In this document: piece by piece, positions 24,461 to 33,617 of the stretch
Layout of the letters: every line of letters starts with the position of its first letter
Position numbering within the stretch: the stretch's first letter is position 1
DNA from: Flavobacteriaceae bacterium
GTDB taxonomy: Bacteria > Bacteroidota > Bacteroidia > Flavobacteriales > Flavobacteriaceae
Direction of reading: 5' to 3'
Length of the DNA: 33,743 bases
NCBI GenBank assembly: GCA_018608625.1
Contig: JABAZC010000032.1
Coordinates: 1-33,743, forward strand
Position numbers and translations under genes: made by a program
The notes under the pieces: generated by a model
What the model saw: the letters and a program-made list of their open reading frames with translations, nothing else
Databases searched by the model: none
Told to the model about the DNA's origin: nothing

Positions 24461-26212
24461 CTAGTTTGTAATTGCACCATAACCTGACAACTCTACTTCT
24501 ATTAATTGAAATGCTTGATTTCCAACGGTTGAGGTATACCGTAATCGGATGTATCTTGAAAATGGTCCAGTAGGAAAATCAAACTCAATTGTTTGGAGGT
24601 CACCACCGCTAATGCTTTGATCGACGATAAGCTGCCAGCCAGCATTTTCAAAACTTTCAGTTGAAACAGGGTCAGAAACTACTGTATTTCCAATGGATTG
24701 AAATACTGGTAAGGTTTCTGCATCCTCTAAATTGGGTCTTCCCCAGATCTCTAATTGAGTGGGGTTGTTTCCAGAAAAGTTATTGGGATCTCTAAAGTGT
24801 AATTTACATTTTGTTAATTGAGTCGTAACCCCTAAATCTATTGTAAAATGTCCAGGGACTGCATCTTCTCCTGAGTGATATCCATAAGCATCATTGCCAG
24901 ACCATAAAGAGTTGTTATCCCATAAATAATTGGAAGGGTTTCCACCATAAGAGTTTCCTGGATTGTCGCTAGGCATCAATGACATAGAAAATAGAGATTT
25001 ATCATGAACTAAAGGCTGACTATCTTGCCCATATAGAGTCATTTCCGTTAGCTGTGAATTGGTATTTCCAACCGTGGACAAGACTCGGTATCTAAGATAT
25101 CGTACTTGGTTTGCAGGGCTGACTAAAAAACTACTACTCGCCATCGTTTCGCCATCAACAGTTCCTTCGTATAGTAGGCTCCAACCTGCATTATAAAAAG
25201 CAGCGTCAGTATTAGAACTCGTTTCTGCGAATTCAATATTATCACGACCCCATATTTGTACTTCAGTTGCATTGTTTTGAGGGGAAGAACTTGGAGTAGG
25301 CATTTCTAGTTTGACCTTTCTTAGTGTGGTGTTTAAGCCCAGATCTAGAGTGAAATGATGTGGCATGTCTCCTGGATTTGAATAATAGGTGAAAGTGTCA
25401 TCGCCAGCCCACGAGCCATCCCCATCAAATAGGTATAGTTCTGGATTTGCGTTATTATATGTCCCTAGGTTATCACTAGGCATTTGTACGAGCTGAAAAA
25501 AACTTTTTTCAAGTTCACTATACGGAACGTCTGGTAGGGTATAGCTATTAGCGGATAAAGGGATGGTGTCAATCCCATTTAGTCCTGATTGTATATATGA
25601 TTTAGCATCTATGTTGCCCAAAGGATTAAAGTCTATTAGTTCGACTCTATTGTCTTCAAAAAATGCAGTGTCTCTAACGATTTCATTTGCTTCGTTTTCG
25701 TAATCGATAGTAGTGAAAATTACATATTCAGATTCTGCATTTTCACTAAAATTAACATAATTCCCATCGCTATCAAAACTATAACCAGTAATTTCTCTTG
25801 GGTCCTGATTTGAAACAAATTCATCACCTATTGCGAAACCGGCTACAAATTGTGGGATCGATAAATTCCCATCGGGATCTTGGGTGGTAACACTAAACTC
25901 GTAGCTTTCTTCGTCTAAGTCAGACAATAGAGCGGCATAAATTTCATCATTGTTGTTTATGTCAAATGTTTGTATTGCTCCATTAAATTCTATGATTAAT
26001 TGATCTGAATTTCCAAGGAATTGAGTGTAACCCTCTAATTGCGCTCTATAGTATCCAGGTCTAATGGTCAAAGTGTCTAACCTTCCTGCGTAGATAATTT
26101 CTCCATTTAAATACTGTTTATGGATGGATTCTATATCTCCACAACGTAGTAAGAACAGCGGTAAGACTAACAAAAAAAGTAATAAATAGGGTTTAGTTTT
26201 AAATATTCTCAT
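24461..26212 (-). CDS. Surface glycan-binding lipoprotein, DUF4998 plus two discoidin-like domains
   Basis: A 583-residue lipoprotein (lipobox LLRC, Cys24; next residues GDIES). Residues about 25-225 match the DUF4998-type start common in SusD-linked lipoproteins (YLNGEIIYAGRLDTLTIRPGYYRAQLE, DPDGNLS). Two C-terminal F5/8-type (DUF5000) domains follow at about 235-397 and 404-580. They are clear duplicates: MPSDN, HHFTLDLG/GHFTIDLG, IWGRDN/IWGRPN and STVGN occur in both at the same order and spacing. Discoidin-like domains of this kind bind glycans. It is probably a surface glycan-binding protein serving the SusCD transporter, with GH92 as the downstream enzyme. It lies 15 bases after the preceding gene. 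Confidence 0.85.
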   Translation of the reverse strand: MRIFKTKPYLLLFLLVLPLFLLRCGDIESIHKQYLNGEIIYAGRLDTLTIRPGYYRAQLEGYTQFLGNSDQLIIEFNGAIQTFDINNNDEIYAALLSDLDEESYEFSVTTQDPDGNLSIPQFVAGFAIGDEFVSNQDPREITGYSFDSDGNYVNFSENAESEYVIFTTIDYENEANEIVRDTAFFEDNRVELIDFNPLGNIDAKSYIQSGLNGIDTIPLSANSYTLPDVPYSELEKSFFQLVQMPSDNLGTYNNANPELYLFDGDGSWAGDDTFTYYSNPGDMPHHFTLDLGLNTTLRKVKLEMPTPSSSPQNNATEVQIWGRDNIEFAETSSNTDAAFYNAGWSLLYEGTVDGETMASSSFLVSPANQVRYLRYRVLSTVGNTNSQLTEMTLYGQDSQPLVHDKSLFSMSLMPSDNPGNSYGGNPSNYLWDNNSLWSGNDAYGYHSGEDAVPGHFTIDLGVTTQLTKCKLHFRDPNNFSGNNPTQLEIWGRPNLEDAETLPVFQSIGNTVVSDPVSTESFENAGWQLIVDQSISGGDLQTIEFDFPTGPFSRYIRLRYTSTVGNQAFQLIEVELSGYGAITN

Positions 26213-26227
26213 GATTTAAATATATCG

Positions 26228-27466
26228 TTATTCAACGAGGCCTCCCCAAAATGAGAGTTCTCCAATTACTGACACCATTTGATTATTCCAAGATTCTAAG
26301 TTTACAAATCGTATGTACTTAATATTGTATTGTTGTGCGTCATAGCCAAAAACAAAATCTTCTCCGTTATCTTGAAATAAGTAATCTTCTTCAGTATTTG
26401 AACCAGGGGGCAACCCTGAAGGTTTAAAGGACTCAAATTCCCCTAAAAGTATCCAGCCATCCCCAGGGTTTTCGGGACTATAGATAGGTAAATTATCTAA
26501 GTTTTCACGGCCATAAATTTTAAATCTCTTTGGGTTTCCATGTTTATATAATTCGGAACCACCTCTTTGGTATAATTTAAACCTATTTAATTTAACGGTT
26601 TGCCCTAAACTGATGGTTAACTGGTGTGGAAGTGCTAAAAAGCTAGTGTGTCCACAGTTCCATTGGCTACTCCATGACCCATCCCACATTTGATTTGCAG
26701 AGAATCCATATTCGCTGAAGCTTTCGTCTCCTGGCATTGGTTGTATCGAGAAATAGCCTTTATCTAAAAACACATCCTGCAAGGGGGTTGTTTCTAAAGT
26801 TTTTGTTATGGTTTGATTTCCCCAACGATCTTCAACATAAATAATAAATGTAGTAGGAACAGGATCATATCCTCTAAAGCTGTAGGAACTATTGGCCTGA
26901 CTTGTATAAAAGGATTCTTTAAACACCTGGTTTCCTTCTGTATCAATAATAGACATATTTAAGGAGACCTCTGCTCTAGTAGGATTTAGGTATGAGATGT
27001 TGATTCCACCAAAATCTTGAGCCCCTTCAATAGATTCTAATATCGCATGTATTGGTGCTTCCAAAGGAGAGATTATAGTAGTAACTGCTTCCGATTCGTT
27101 GTCCCCCGTGTCTACAGCTGTAACATCTACAGAGTAGTCTCCAGATTGCCCAAAGCCAATAATGCTTAAAGTGTCTATTACTGAGGATACGATTACTTGT
27201 TTAGAAATACCATTTTCATCGCTGTAAGCTCCTTTTATATATAACAAGTCTTGGTTTGTTGGTGGGGTAAATCGGATGATTGCTCCCCCTGCTCTGTTTT
27301 CTACAGAATTAATTACAACGGGACCGGGAGGAGTTCCGTCGGATCCGTATGCTCTGTGTTCTTCTTCTGTACACCCCAAAATTAAGAGCAAACAAATTAG
27401 AGAATATACTATACTGATTTTCGGTTTTTTCATTTTTCGTTTAATAACGTTTGTTGTTTTTACCAT
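26228..27466 (-). CDS. Surface glycan-binding lipoprotein, DUF4959/DUF5126/DUF5000 type
   Basis: The open frame from 27466 gives 412 residues and overlaps the end of susD by seven bases. An internal ATG at 27433 (Met12) would give a more standard lipoprotein signal of 20 residues before the lipobox LILGC and is my preferred start. The cysteine is followed by TEEE, which suits surface export. The order of domains is typical of SusCD operons: DUF4959 (about 35-140, GTPPGPVVINSVENRAGGAIIRFTPP), DUF5126 (about 140-240) and a C-terminal DUF5000 F5/8-like domain (about 245-410, MPGDESF, WDGSWSSQW, HQLTISLGQTVKLNRFKLYQ, FKIYGREN). It likely captures the glycan at the surface. The last domain resembles those of the next gene. 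Confidence 0.86.
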   Translation of the reverse strand: MVKTTNVIKRKMKKPKISIVYSLICLLLILGCTEEEHRAYGSDGTPPGPVVINSVENRAGGAIIRFTPPTNQDLLYIKGAYSDENGISKQVIVSSVIDTLSIIGFGQSGDYSVDVTAVDTGDNESEAVTTIISPLEAPIHAILESIEGAQDFGGINISYLNPTRAEVSLNMSIIDTEGNQVFKESFYTSQANSSYSFRGYDPVPTTFIIYVEDRWGNQTITKTLETTPLQDVFLDKGYFSIQPMPGDESFSEYGFSANQMWDGSWSSQWNCGHTSFLALPHQLTISLGQTVKLNRFKLYQRGGSELYKHGNPKRFKIYGRENLDNLPIYSPENPGDGWILLGEFESFKPSGLPPGSNTEEDYLFQDNGEDFVFGYDAQQYNIKYIRFVNLESWNNQMVSVIGELSFWGGLVE

Positions 27467-29403
27467 CCTGGGTTTTGAATTAAGTTAGGATTTCTTAGTA
27501 ACTCTGTTTGACTAATAGGCCACAAATAGTCTTTAGTTAGGTAATTTCTATAAAAGATATTTTCAACTTCGTAAAAGCCCGCGACATCGGGTTTAAATAT
27601 GTTCCAGCCTCTAATAGGCTTACTGAAATATTCACCTGCTAGTTTCCATCGTCTTAAATCCCAGTAGCGATGCCCTTCAAGGGCTAGTTCAATCATCCTT
27701 TCTTGGTGTATGATAGCTCTCATGCCATCTTTTGTGCTAGGTTTACTTGGGTTTGCAGAATGCATCTGCCAAGTATTTACTAAGTCACCCCCAACATCCA
27801 ATCCGGCTCTATCTCTCACTTTTTGAATGTATTCATAAACATCGGCATCTGGCGCTGCCTTTGTTTCATTAGAAGCTTCAGCATACATTAAATATAAGTC
27901 TGAGAGTCTGATTATAGGAAATGAATACCCTTGTATAGTAGAGCCTTCTAATGAGATTATATTTTCGTAGTGAACTAGTTTTTTTGCAAAATAGCCTGTA
28001 ATTGAATAAATTTCAAATCCTTGTTTTCCAGATGGCGCTCCAGCCTTAGCATTTAAATGTGGTATGAAATTCATGTTTTCAGTCTCTAACGAAAACCACT
28101 TACCACCATCAAAACCTAAAGTAGAGTAAAACCGGGGCTCTCTAAAAGTGTGTAATTTAGCTGTAGCATAATCATCTTCTATATAAAACTCATGATAATT
28201 TTCATTATCAGCATCTAATATTGGGGTTTGAACAACATCAAATCGATTTCCATACTCCCATGAAATATCTTCGTCAATTGGGACTCCATTTCGAGTGTAA
28301 AATGTTTCAACCATATTTAGAGTTGGAGCATGAGACTTTTTAGTGTAGCCAAATAGTGCTGAGTGGTCTGCGGTCCATCTTGGCTGACACCATTGTTGCA
28401 ATTCGCCTGTCCAATCAGCTGAAAATGCCCAGATTATTTCAGAATTAAATGGCTCAGTGATGGCTGCCCTAAGACTTAGTTCTTGGGTTATTTGGTCACT
28501 AATTTCTCCGATTATAGGAAGTTGCTGATTAAATTGATATAGGGAATGCCCATTAGCTTCTGCACTTTCAATAGCATCTAATATGGCGTCTTTAGCTAAG
28601 ACCCATTTTTGAGGGTCATAGGACTGGTTAACTAAGCTGTTACCTTGATTGTCAATAAGACTGCTAAAATCTGTATTTCCATTGAAAATAGGGCTAGCGC
28701 TTAGCATTAAAATTTTAGCCTTAAGTGCTTTTGCTATTGGCATAGTGATTCTACCTTGTTCTGTGTAAACATAATTAATAAGCCCCGGCAAGTTGTCTGC
28801 CACTATAACTTCATCTAGTAAATCGGTTAGGTAAGTTACAACTTCATCAATTGAGGCTCTATATACATTTGTTTCTGTCGATGGGGCACTAACAGGAATA
28901 TTAGTGTCTACTATTGGAATCGGACCATACATCTGCATGAGCCAAAAGTGATAAAATGCTTTAAGTACTTTCACTTCATCAAGCCAACGAATGCGTTCTT
29001 CTTCGTCAAGCCCTGGAACTGCTACTAGATTATCTAGAAAGATGTTACAATCTCTGAGAGCATTAAATAGACTTCGCGGAGCTCCTCTACCACCTTCCCA
29101 GTAGTTTAAGTATGGACTTGAAGAATTTTGCATTCCTTTAGCGACTCGAAAGCTTGTTTCGTTGTTCATGTAAAAATCATTTTCAGCATAATACCAAACT
29201 TCATCTCCAGCTAGCAATGAAAAGTTCTGCTCAACGTGTGCATGTTCAGGAATATATGTGTAGCATGTTGAAAGAAAATTTTCAGCTGTAGACCGCGTAT
29301 TAAAAGCTAAATCAATAGTTGCAATATTGTCTGGAACAACATCTAGATAATCATCTTCACATGAGGTGAAAATTAAAACAAAAAGTATAAGTATTTTTCT
29401 CAT
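27460..29403 (-). CDS. susD: SusD/RagB-family outer-membrane lipoprotein
   Basis: A 647-residue SusD homologue: lipobox FTSC (Cys15), followed by acidic EDDYLD, a strong surface-export signal and the start of the family domain (DDYLDVVPDN). Tetratricopeptide-like helices follow (NALRDCNIFLDNL, WLDEVKVLKAFYHFWLMQMYGPIPIV), the RagB/SusD segment ITMPIAKALKAKILMLSASP is present, and the C-terminal SusD signature RMIELALEGHRYWDLRRW is intact. It forms the lid on the SusC channel and binds the glycan outside the cell. It is nine bases downstream of susC. The substrate is inferred to be an alpha-mannoside from GH92 in the same operon. Confidence 0.95.
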   Translation of the reverse strand: MRKILILFVLIFTSCEDDYLDVVPDNIATIDLAFNTRSTAENFLSTCYTYIPEHAHVEQNFSLLAGDEVWYYAENDFYMNNETSFRVAKGMQNSSSPYLNYWEGGRGAPRSLFNALRDCNIFLDNLVAVPGLDEEERIRWLDEVKVLKAFYHFWLMQMYGPIPIVDTNIPVSAPSTETNVYRASIDEVVTYLTDLLDEVIVADNLPGLINYVYTEQGRITMPIAKALKAKILMLSASPIFNGNTDFSSLIDNQGNSLVNQSYDPQKWVLAKDAILDAIESAEANGHSLYQFNQQLPIIGEISDQITQELSLRAAITEPFNSEIIWAFSADWTGELQQWCQPRWTADHSALFGYTKKSHAPTLNMVETFYTRNGVPIDEDISWEYGNRFDVVQTPILDADNENYHEFYIEDDYATAKLHTFREPRFYSTLGFDGGKWFSLETENMNFIPHLNAKAGAPSGKQGFEIYSITGYFAKKLVHYENIISLEGSTIQGYSFPIIRLSDLYLMYAEASNETKAAPDADVYEYIQKVRDRAGLDVGGDLVNTWQMHSANPSKPSTKDGMRAIIHQERMIELALEGHRYWDLRRWKLAGEYFSKPIRGWNIFKPDVAGFYEVENIFYRNYLTKDYLWPISQTELLRNPNLIQNPGW

Positions 29404-29412
29404 GATTAGTTG

Positions 29413-32400
29413 TTAAAAATTTAAATTTACGCCAATGTTAGCTCCTTGCTGTATTGGGTAACCTAGTCCGTTACCACCCATTTCTACATCCCATAATTTA
29501 AACTTGCTAAATGTGAACAGGTTTGATCCCGTAATATAAACCCTTGCAGATGATAAATTAACACGAGATGCTAAACGGTCCGGTATAGAGTAACCGAACT
29601 CAACAGATTTGAGTCTTAGAAAAGAGCCATCTCGAAGCCACCATGTGCTATTTCGATTGTTATTGTCTATCAATTGATCAGAAAGTCGTGGCCAAGCTGC
29701 ATAAAGGTTTCTGTCATTTTCAGACCAATGGTCATTAGCCCAAGCACTTAAAAGGGCATTGTTTCCAATAGAACTTCCACTTGTGTCAATAAATGGTGAT
29801 GTGTTGTAGGCATCTATAAAAAAAGAAGACTTCAGGGATCCTTGGAAAAAGAACGACAAATCAAAGCTTTTGTAAGAGCTAGAAATACCAAAACCGTAAA
29901 TTATTTCTGGAGTTGTTGGATAGCCTATCGCAACTTCATCATTGATGTCTATAATCCCATCTTTGTTAATGTCTTTATATTTTATATCTCCTGCTATATA
30001 GTCTCCAAAAGTTTGTAGTGGGGAATTCGCAATATCAGCTTCGTCAATAAATAACCGCTCAGCGATGTATCCAAATGGTTGTGATAAGTTCATGCCAATT
30101 CTTGAGCGCCATGGTAAACCTGCATTCCTATAGTCTAATTCTTCATAAACTTCATACTTGCTTGTTGCAAAAGAAAAGTTAGCTCTGGCAGACACAAAGA
30201 GATCATCACTAAGGCTGTCTTTGTAGTCGATAGTAAACTCAAAACCTTTTGAAGATGCTTCTCCCACATTAGCTCTTAATGGAGCTTGAAGCCCCATGGA
30301 TGCGGGAATCTGAGCTCGATCCATTAAAATGTTAGAACGGTATTCAGTAAAGTAATCTGCTTGGATATCTAAAACTCCCAATAAACCAAGTTCAACTCCC
30401 ACGTTTAACATCTTTGCTTTTTCCCAAGTAATTTGATCATTTGCATAACGATCTATACTTACACCATTAATGTATGTTCCAAATTCTTGCCCAAAACTAG
30501 ACCCCATTGAGCCGTTATTTAAGTTGACTTGAGAAATATAGAAAAATCTATCGTCGGCGCTCCCAATTTGATCATTACCTACAAGTCCATAGGTCCCTTT
30601 GAATTTTAACTTAGTAATGGTATTTGAAAGAGGTTCCATAAATTCTTCATTTGATACATACCATCCAAATCCAAATGATGGAAAAAACCCAAATCTTTCT
30701 GATTTTGCAAACCGTTCCGATCCGTTGTAACCAAAATTAAACTCAGAGAAATATCTGTCGTCAAAGCCATAAGTGAATCTTCCTGAGAGCCCGATGTTCC
30801 TATATGGTAATGAGCTTTGAAGATTTCCAGCATTAGCATATTTGAGTTCTCTTAAAATTCCAATTAACATCCCTGAAATTTCATGTTTTTCATTCAGGGT
30901 TTTTTTATAGTTTATTGAGCCCTCAAAATAAGTGGAATTCGTTATGATTTTAGTGCCTTCGTTATATTCTAAATATTCAGTTCCTTGGTTTGGGTTTAAT
31001 GCCACCAAGGTATATTGGTCGCTTTGGAAATCATAATTTCCAAGGGAATAGTAAAATGGATTGTAACGCCTTTCTAAATTATAAAATGAATAGCGTGAGG
31101 TGTTAGCTAGTAGCCTGGCGTTTAATCCTTCTGTTATAAAGCCTAAGTCTTGCTTAACCTCAACGGTTGCTAAAAAGTTATTATAGCTCTCGTCCTTGTA
31201 GCCCCTCATAAGGTCTGCATAGGGATTTAAATATCCTCCAAACTGACCTGCATTTCCAAAAAGCACATGAGATGAGTTTTGAAACTGCGCATCTGGCTCA
31301 TAAAATTTTGGATACAAAACAGGGTTTGCTTGCATTGCTTTTCTATAAGTTGCTTCTCCGCCATCTATAGGGCCTATGTAGTCATCGAAATTGCCATTAA
31401 ATTTAAGAGCCACTTCAGTGGTAGGTGTTAAATTTACATTAATGTTAGATCTCAGCGAAATTCGTTTAAAATTTATATTGTTATTAAAATTATTTCGAGG
31501 GTCTACCTTCAAGTTTCCGTTATCAGTATTTACGGTAGTAGCCAAATAATATCTAGCGATTTTACCACCCCCGCTAATGTTGAAGTTAAATCTACTATTA
31601 AGGGTATAATCTTCTAGTAATTCATCGAACCAGTCTACCGTTGGGTAGGCCATTTTGTTCCTGTTGGGATCTTTTGAGATTAGTATTTTCTCTAACGAAT
31701 AAATCCTGCCTCCTAAGGCGTTTCTTGTTACCAAAGCTTCATTGTGTAAAGTCATGTAGGTAATTGGGTCTGCTATTTCTAGAGAACGTGTTGGTGCGGA
31801 GTAGGATTTTTCATAGCGCACATTAACCCTAACAACGCCTTCTTTCCCTACTTTTGTGGTCACTAAAATAACTCCATTTGCACCCCTAGCTCCATAAAGT
31901 GAAGTTGCGGTAGCATCTTTCATTATAGAAAAGCTAGCAATATCATCTGGCTGCAAGCGAGCTAAATCTGTCGAAGTTGTTTCTATCCCATCAATTAGAA
32001 TTAATGGGGATCTAGCATAACCAAATGTACTGACCCCTCTAATAAAAAACTCGGCATTATCTCTTCCAGGCTCTCCGCTCCTTTGAAAAGCAATGACTCC
32101 AGCTACGCGTCCTGCCAATGCAGTGGTCAAATTGCTTGATGATGTTTTTAGTTCTGTTGGGTCAATAGATGTTACCGCTGCAATGACACTTGATTTTTTT
32201 TGTTTACCATAGGCGACTACTGTTACTTCATCTAGCGCTGAAAGATCTTCCTGTAATATAATTTTTAAATTGGTTTCTGTTGTGATGTTAACCACTTGAG
32301 ATTCATAACCCACATAGCTAAAAGATAATCGTGAACCAGGGTTAATCGCGATTGAAAAATCTCCATCAAAATCAGAAACAACACCATTTCTTGGGTTACT

Positions 32401-32559
32401 TTCTTCAATGATGTTTACTCCAGGAATGGGTGTGTTTGAGTTGTCAATGACAGTTCCCGAAATTATTTGTTGTTGTTGAGCCGAAACACTTAAAAAAACA
32501 AAAAAGAAGAAACCCATGAAAGAGTTCTTGGAAAAAAGGACTGTGATGGAATTAATCAT
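29413..32559 (-). CDS. susC: SusC/RagA-family TonB-dependent transporter
   Basis: A 1048-residue receptor, the usual SusC size. A signal peptide (cleavage near SVSA-QQ) is followed by a carboxypeptidase-regulatory-like domain (about 33-105, ISGTVIDNSNTPIPGVNI, FDGDFSI), the SusC linker LDEVTVVAYGKQKKSSVIAAV, the plug (RVAGVIAF, FFIRGVSTFGYARSPLILIDGIE, IKDATATSLYG-like MKDATATSLYGARGANGVILVTT) and the barrel. Met15 (32517) is a possible later start. It imports oligosaccharides with the SusD lid, driven by TonB/ExbBD. First gene of a five-gene minus-strand operon ending with GH92. Confidence 0.96.
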   Translation of the reverse strand: MINSITVLFSKNSFMGFFFFVFLSVSAQQQQIISGTVIDNSNTPIPGVNIIEESNPRNGVVSDFDGDFSIAINPGSRLSFSYVGYESQVVNITTETNLKIILQEDLSALDEVTVVAYGKQKKSSVIAAVTSIDPTELKTSSSNLTTALAGRVAGVIAFQRSGEPGRDNAEFFIRGVSTFGYARSPLILIDGIETTSTDLARLQPDDIASFSIMKDATATSLYGARGANGVILVTTKVGKEGVVRVNVRYEKSYSAPTRSLEIADPITYMTLHNEALVTRNALGGRIYSLEKILISKDPNRNKMAYPTVDWFDELLEDYTLNSRFNFNISGGGKIARYYLATTVNTDNGNLKVDPRNNFNNNINFKRISLRSNINVNLTPTTEVALKFNGNFDDYIGPIDGGEATYRKAMQANPVLYPKFYEPDAQFQNSSHVLFGNAGQFGGYLNPYADLMRGYKDESYNNFLATVEVKQDLGFITEGLNARLLANTSRYSFYNLERRYNPFYYSLGNYDFQSDQYTLVALNPNQGTEYLEYNEGTKIITNSTYFEGSINYKKTLNEKHEISGMLIGILRELKYANAGNLQSSLPYRNIGLSGRFTYGFDDRYFSEFNFGYNGSERFAKSERFGFFPSFGFGWYVSNEEFMEPLSNTITKLKFKGTYGLVGNDQIGSADDRFFYISQVNLNNGSMGSSFGQEFGTYINGVSIDRYANDQITWEKAKMLNVGVELGLLGVLDIQADYFTEYRSNILMDRAQIPASMGLQAPLRANVGEASSKGFEFTIDYKDSLSDDLFVSARANFSFATSKYEVYEELDYRNAGLPWRSRIGMNLSQPFGYIAERLFIDEADIANSPLQTFGDYIAGDIKYKDINKDGIIDINDEVAIGYPTTPEIIYGFGISSSYKSFDLSFFFQGSLKSSFFIDAYNTSPFIDTSGSSIGNNALLSAWANDHWSENDRNLYAAWPRLSDQLIDNNNRNSTWWLRDGSFLRLKSVEFGYSIPDRLASRVNLSSARVYITGSNLFTFSKFKLWDVEMGGNGLGYPIQQGANIGVNLNF

Positions 32560-32663
32560 TTAATAATGAATTTTTGATAGTGTGAAATAAAAGCTGAATC
32601 TAGCTCTTGTGTAAATATAGCTAAACGAACTATATTTTTATTGCGGATATTACCTATATTACG

Positions 32664-32686
32664 TTAATTAATTAGGAATTAATTAA
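32664..32686. promoter_or_regulatory. Ten-base inverted repeat upstream of susC
   Basis: TTAATTAATT (32664-32673) and AATTAATTAA (32677-32686) are perfect complements around AGG. A run of A follows on the plus strand, so it cannot work as a terminator for either gene. About 105 bases from the susC start, it could be an operator, although AT-rich palindromes also arise by chance. Confidence 0.4.
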
Positions 32687-32846
32687 AAAAAATAAAAATT
32701 AATCATTTATTAACCGGCACTTAATCTCGCTGTTAACCTACACAAATTATATTTATACTTTAAATGTTCTAGTTATGGTTTTAGGTATAAGTAAAATAGT
32801 AGAGCTTTTCTAAACATCAAACCTATTATTTTTAAAAATAATCTTA

Positions 32847-32865
32847 ATTTGTGATAGTCGCAAAT
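32847..32865 (+). promoter_or_regulatory. Imperfect palindrome overlapping the promoter of the T9SS gene
   Basis: The 19 bases fit ATTTGnGAnnnTCnCAAAT, with 14 of 18 paired positions complementary. It ends 20 bases before the start codon at 32886 and overlaps the best -7 box (32844-32851). The TGTGA half resembles Crp/Fnr-type sites, but the other half is TCGCA and the central spacing is short. An operator role is a guess. Confidence 0.4.
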
Positions 32866-32885
32866 ATCTAACCAAAATTAACTTT

Positions 32886-33617
32886 ATGAAAAAAATTACT
32901 TTTCAAAGAAAACAGAATGTTATTAAAAAGCTTTTTATTGTTTTAATAATTGCATTCGTTTCTAATCTTGATGCACAGACCACTCTACTAAGTGTAGGAT
33001 CAAGTGGCGCTTTAACAATTAATAGTGGAGGGACTTTAAATGTCTCTGGCTTGGAGTTGAGTCCAAGCTCTGACTATACTATTAATGAAACACAAGTTTC
33101 AAAAGAGTTGACAGCTGTCTTGTTGGATGGGACTCCAGCCATGGAGAAAGTTTATTCACTAAATGCTGACATCGAAAACTTTTTAGGGACTATCTCCTAC
33201 AATTATGTAGATAGCGAAATGAACGGACTTTCTCATGATGCGTCTATGTATGTTTACGATACTACAAGTTCTGAATGGACCGAGTATTTAGATACGGATT
33301 CTTCGGATTACACAGTAACAAGTACTTTCGAATCCCCAATTCAAATAAACCAGGTCACAGTAGGTGCTCCAAACAGCTTAGCTGTTGAGGACATAATTGC
33401 TATGGGAATCAGAATTTACCCAAATCCATCTTCCTCTGTCATAAATATAGACTACCATGAAGACTTACAATTGACCTTATTTAATGTTTTGGGACAACAA
33501 GTAATGAGTTCTAATTCTAAATCAATCAATATTTCAAACTTAGATCAAGGAACTTATATCTTAAGGGCTAAAGATTCAAACAATACTATTAATAACTTCA
33601 AAATAATCAAAAGATGA
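32886..33617 (+). CDS. Small secreted protein with T9SS C-terminal sorting domain
   Basis: The 243-residue protein has a Lys-rich signal peptide (cleavage near DAQ-TTLL). Residues about 30-170 are a beta-rich, low-complexity region (SVGSSGALTINSGGTLNVSG, TAVLLDGTPAMEKVYSL) with no enzyme motif that I recognise. Residues about 172-243 are a type A type IX sorting domain: RIYPNPSSSVINID, LTLFNVLGQQV, ISNLDQGTYILRA and the terminal FKIIKR. This domain is cleaved as the protein is secreted or anchored at the surface. It is divergent from susC and overlaps the next gene by four bases (ATGA), so they are co-transcribed. It may be a surface filament or adhesin-like protein. Confidence 0.87.
   Translation: MKKITFQRKQNVIKKLFIVLIIAFVSNLDAQTTLLSVGSSGALTINSGGTLNVSGLELSPSSDYTINETQVSKELTAVLLDGTPAMEKVYSLNADIENFLGTISYNYVDSEMNGLSHDASMYVYDTTSSEWTEYLDTDSSDYTVTSTFESPIQINQVTVGAPNSLAVEDIIAMGIRIYPNPSSSVINIDYHEDLQLTLFNVLGQQVMSSNSKSINISNLDQGTYILRAKDSNNTINNFKIIKR

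Larger units (their letters stand above)
32560..32885. other. Divergent promoter region of susC and the T9SS-sorted gene
   Basis: These 326 bases are very AT-rich and hold no gene. They contain two palindromes described separately (32664-32686 and 32847-32865). The best minus-strand promoter box is TATATTTA (complement of 32612-32619), one base from consensus and without a TTG at the right spacing. On the plus strand TTAATTTG (32844-32851) is one base from TAnnTTTG, overlapping the second palindrome. Confidence 0.5.
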
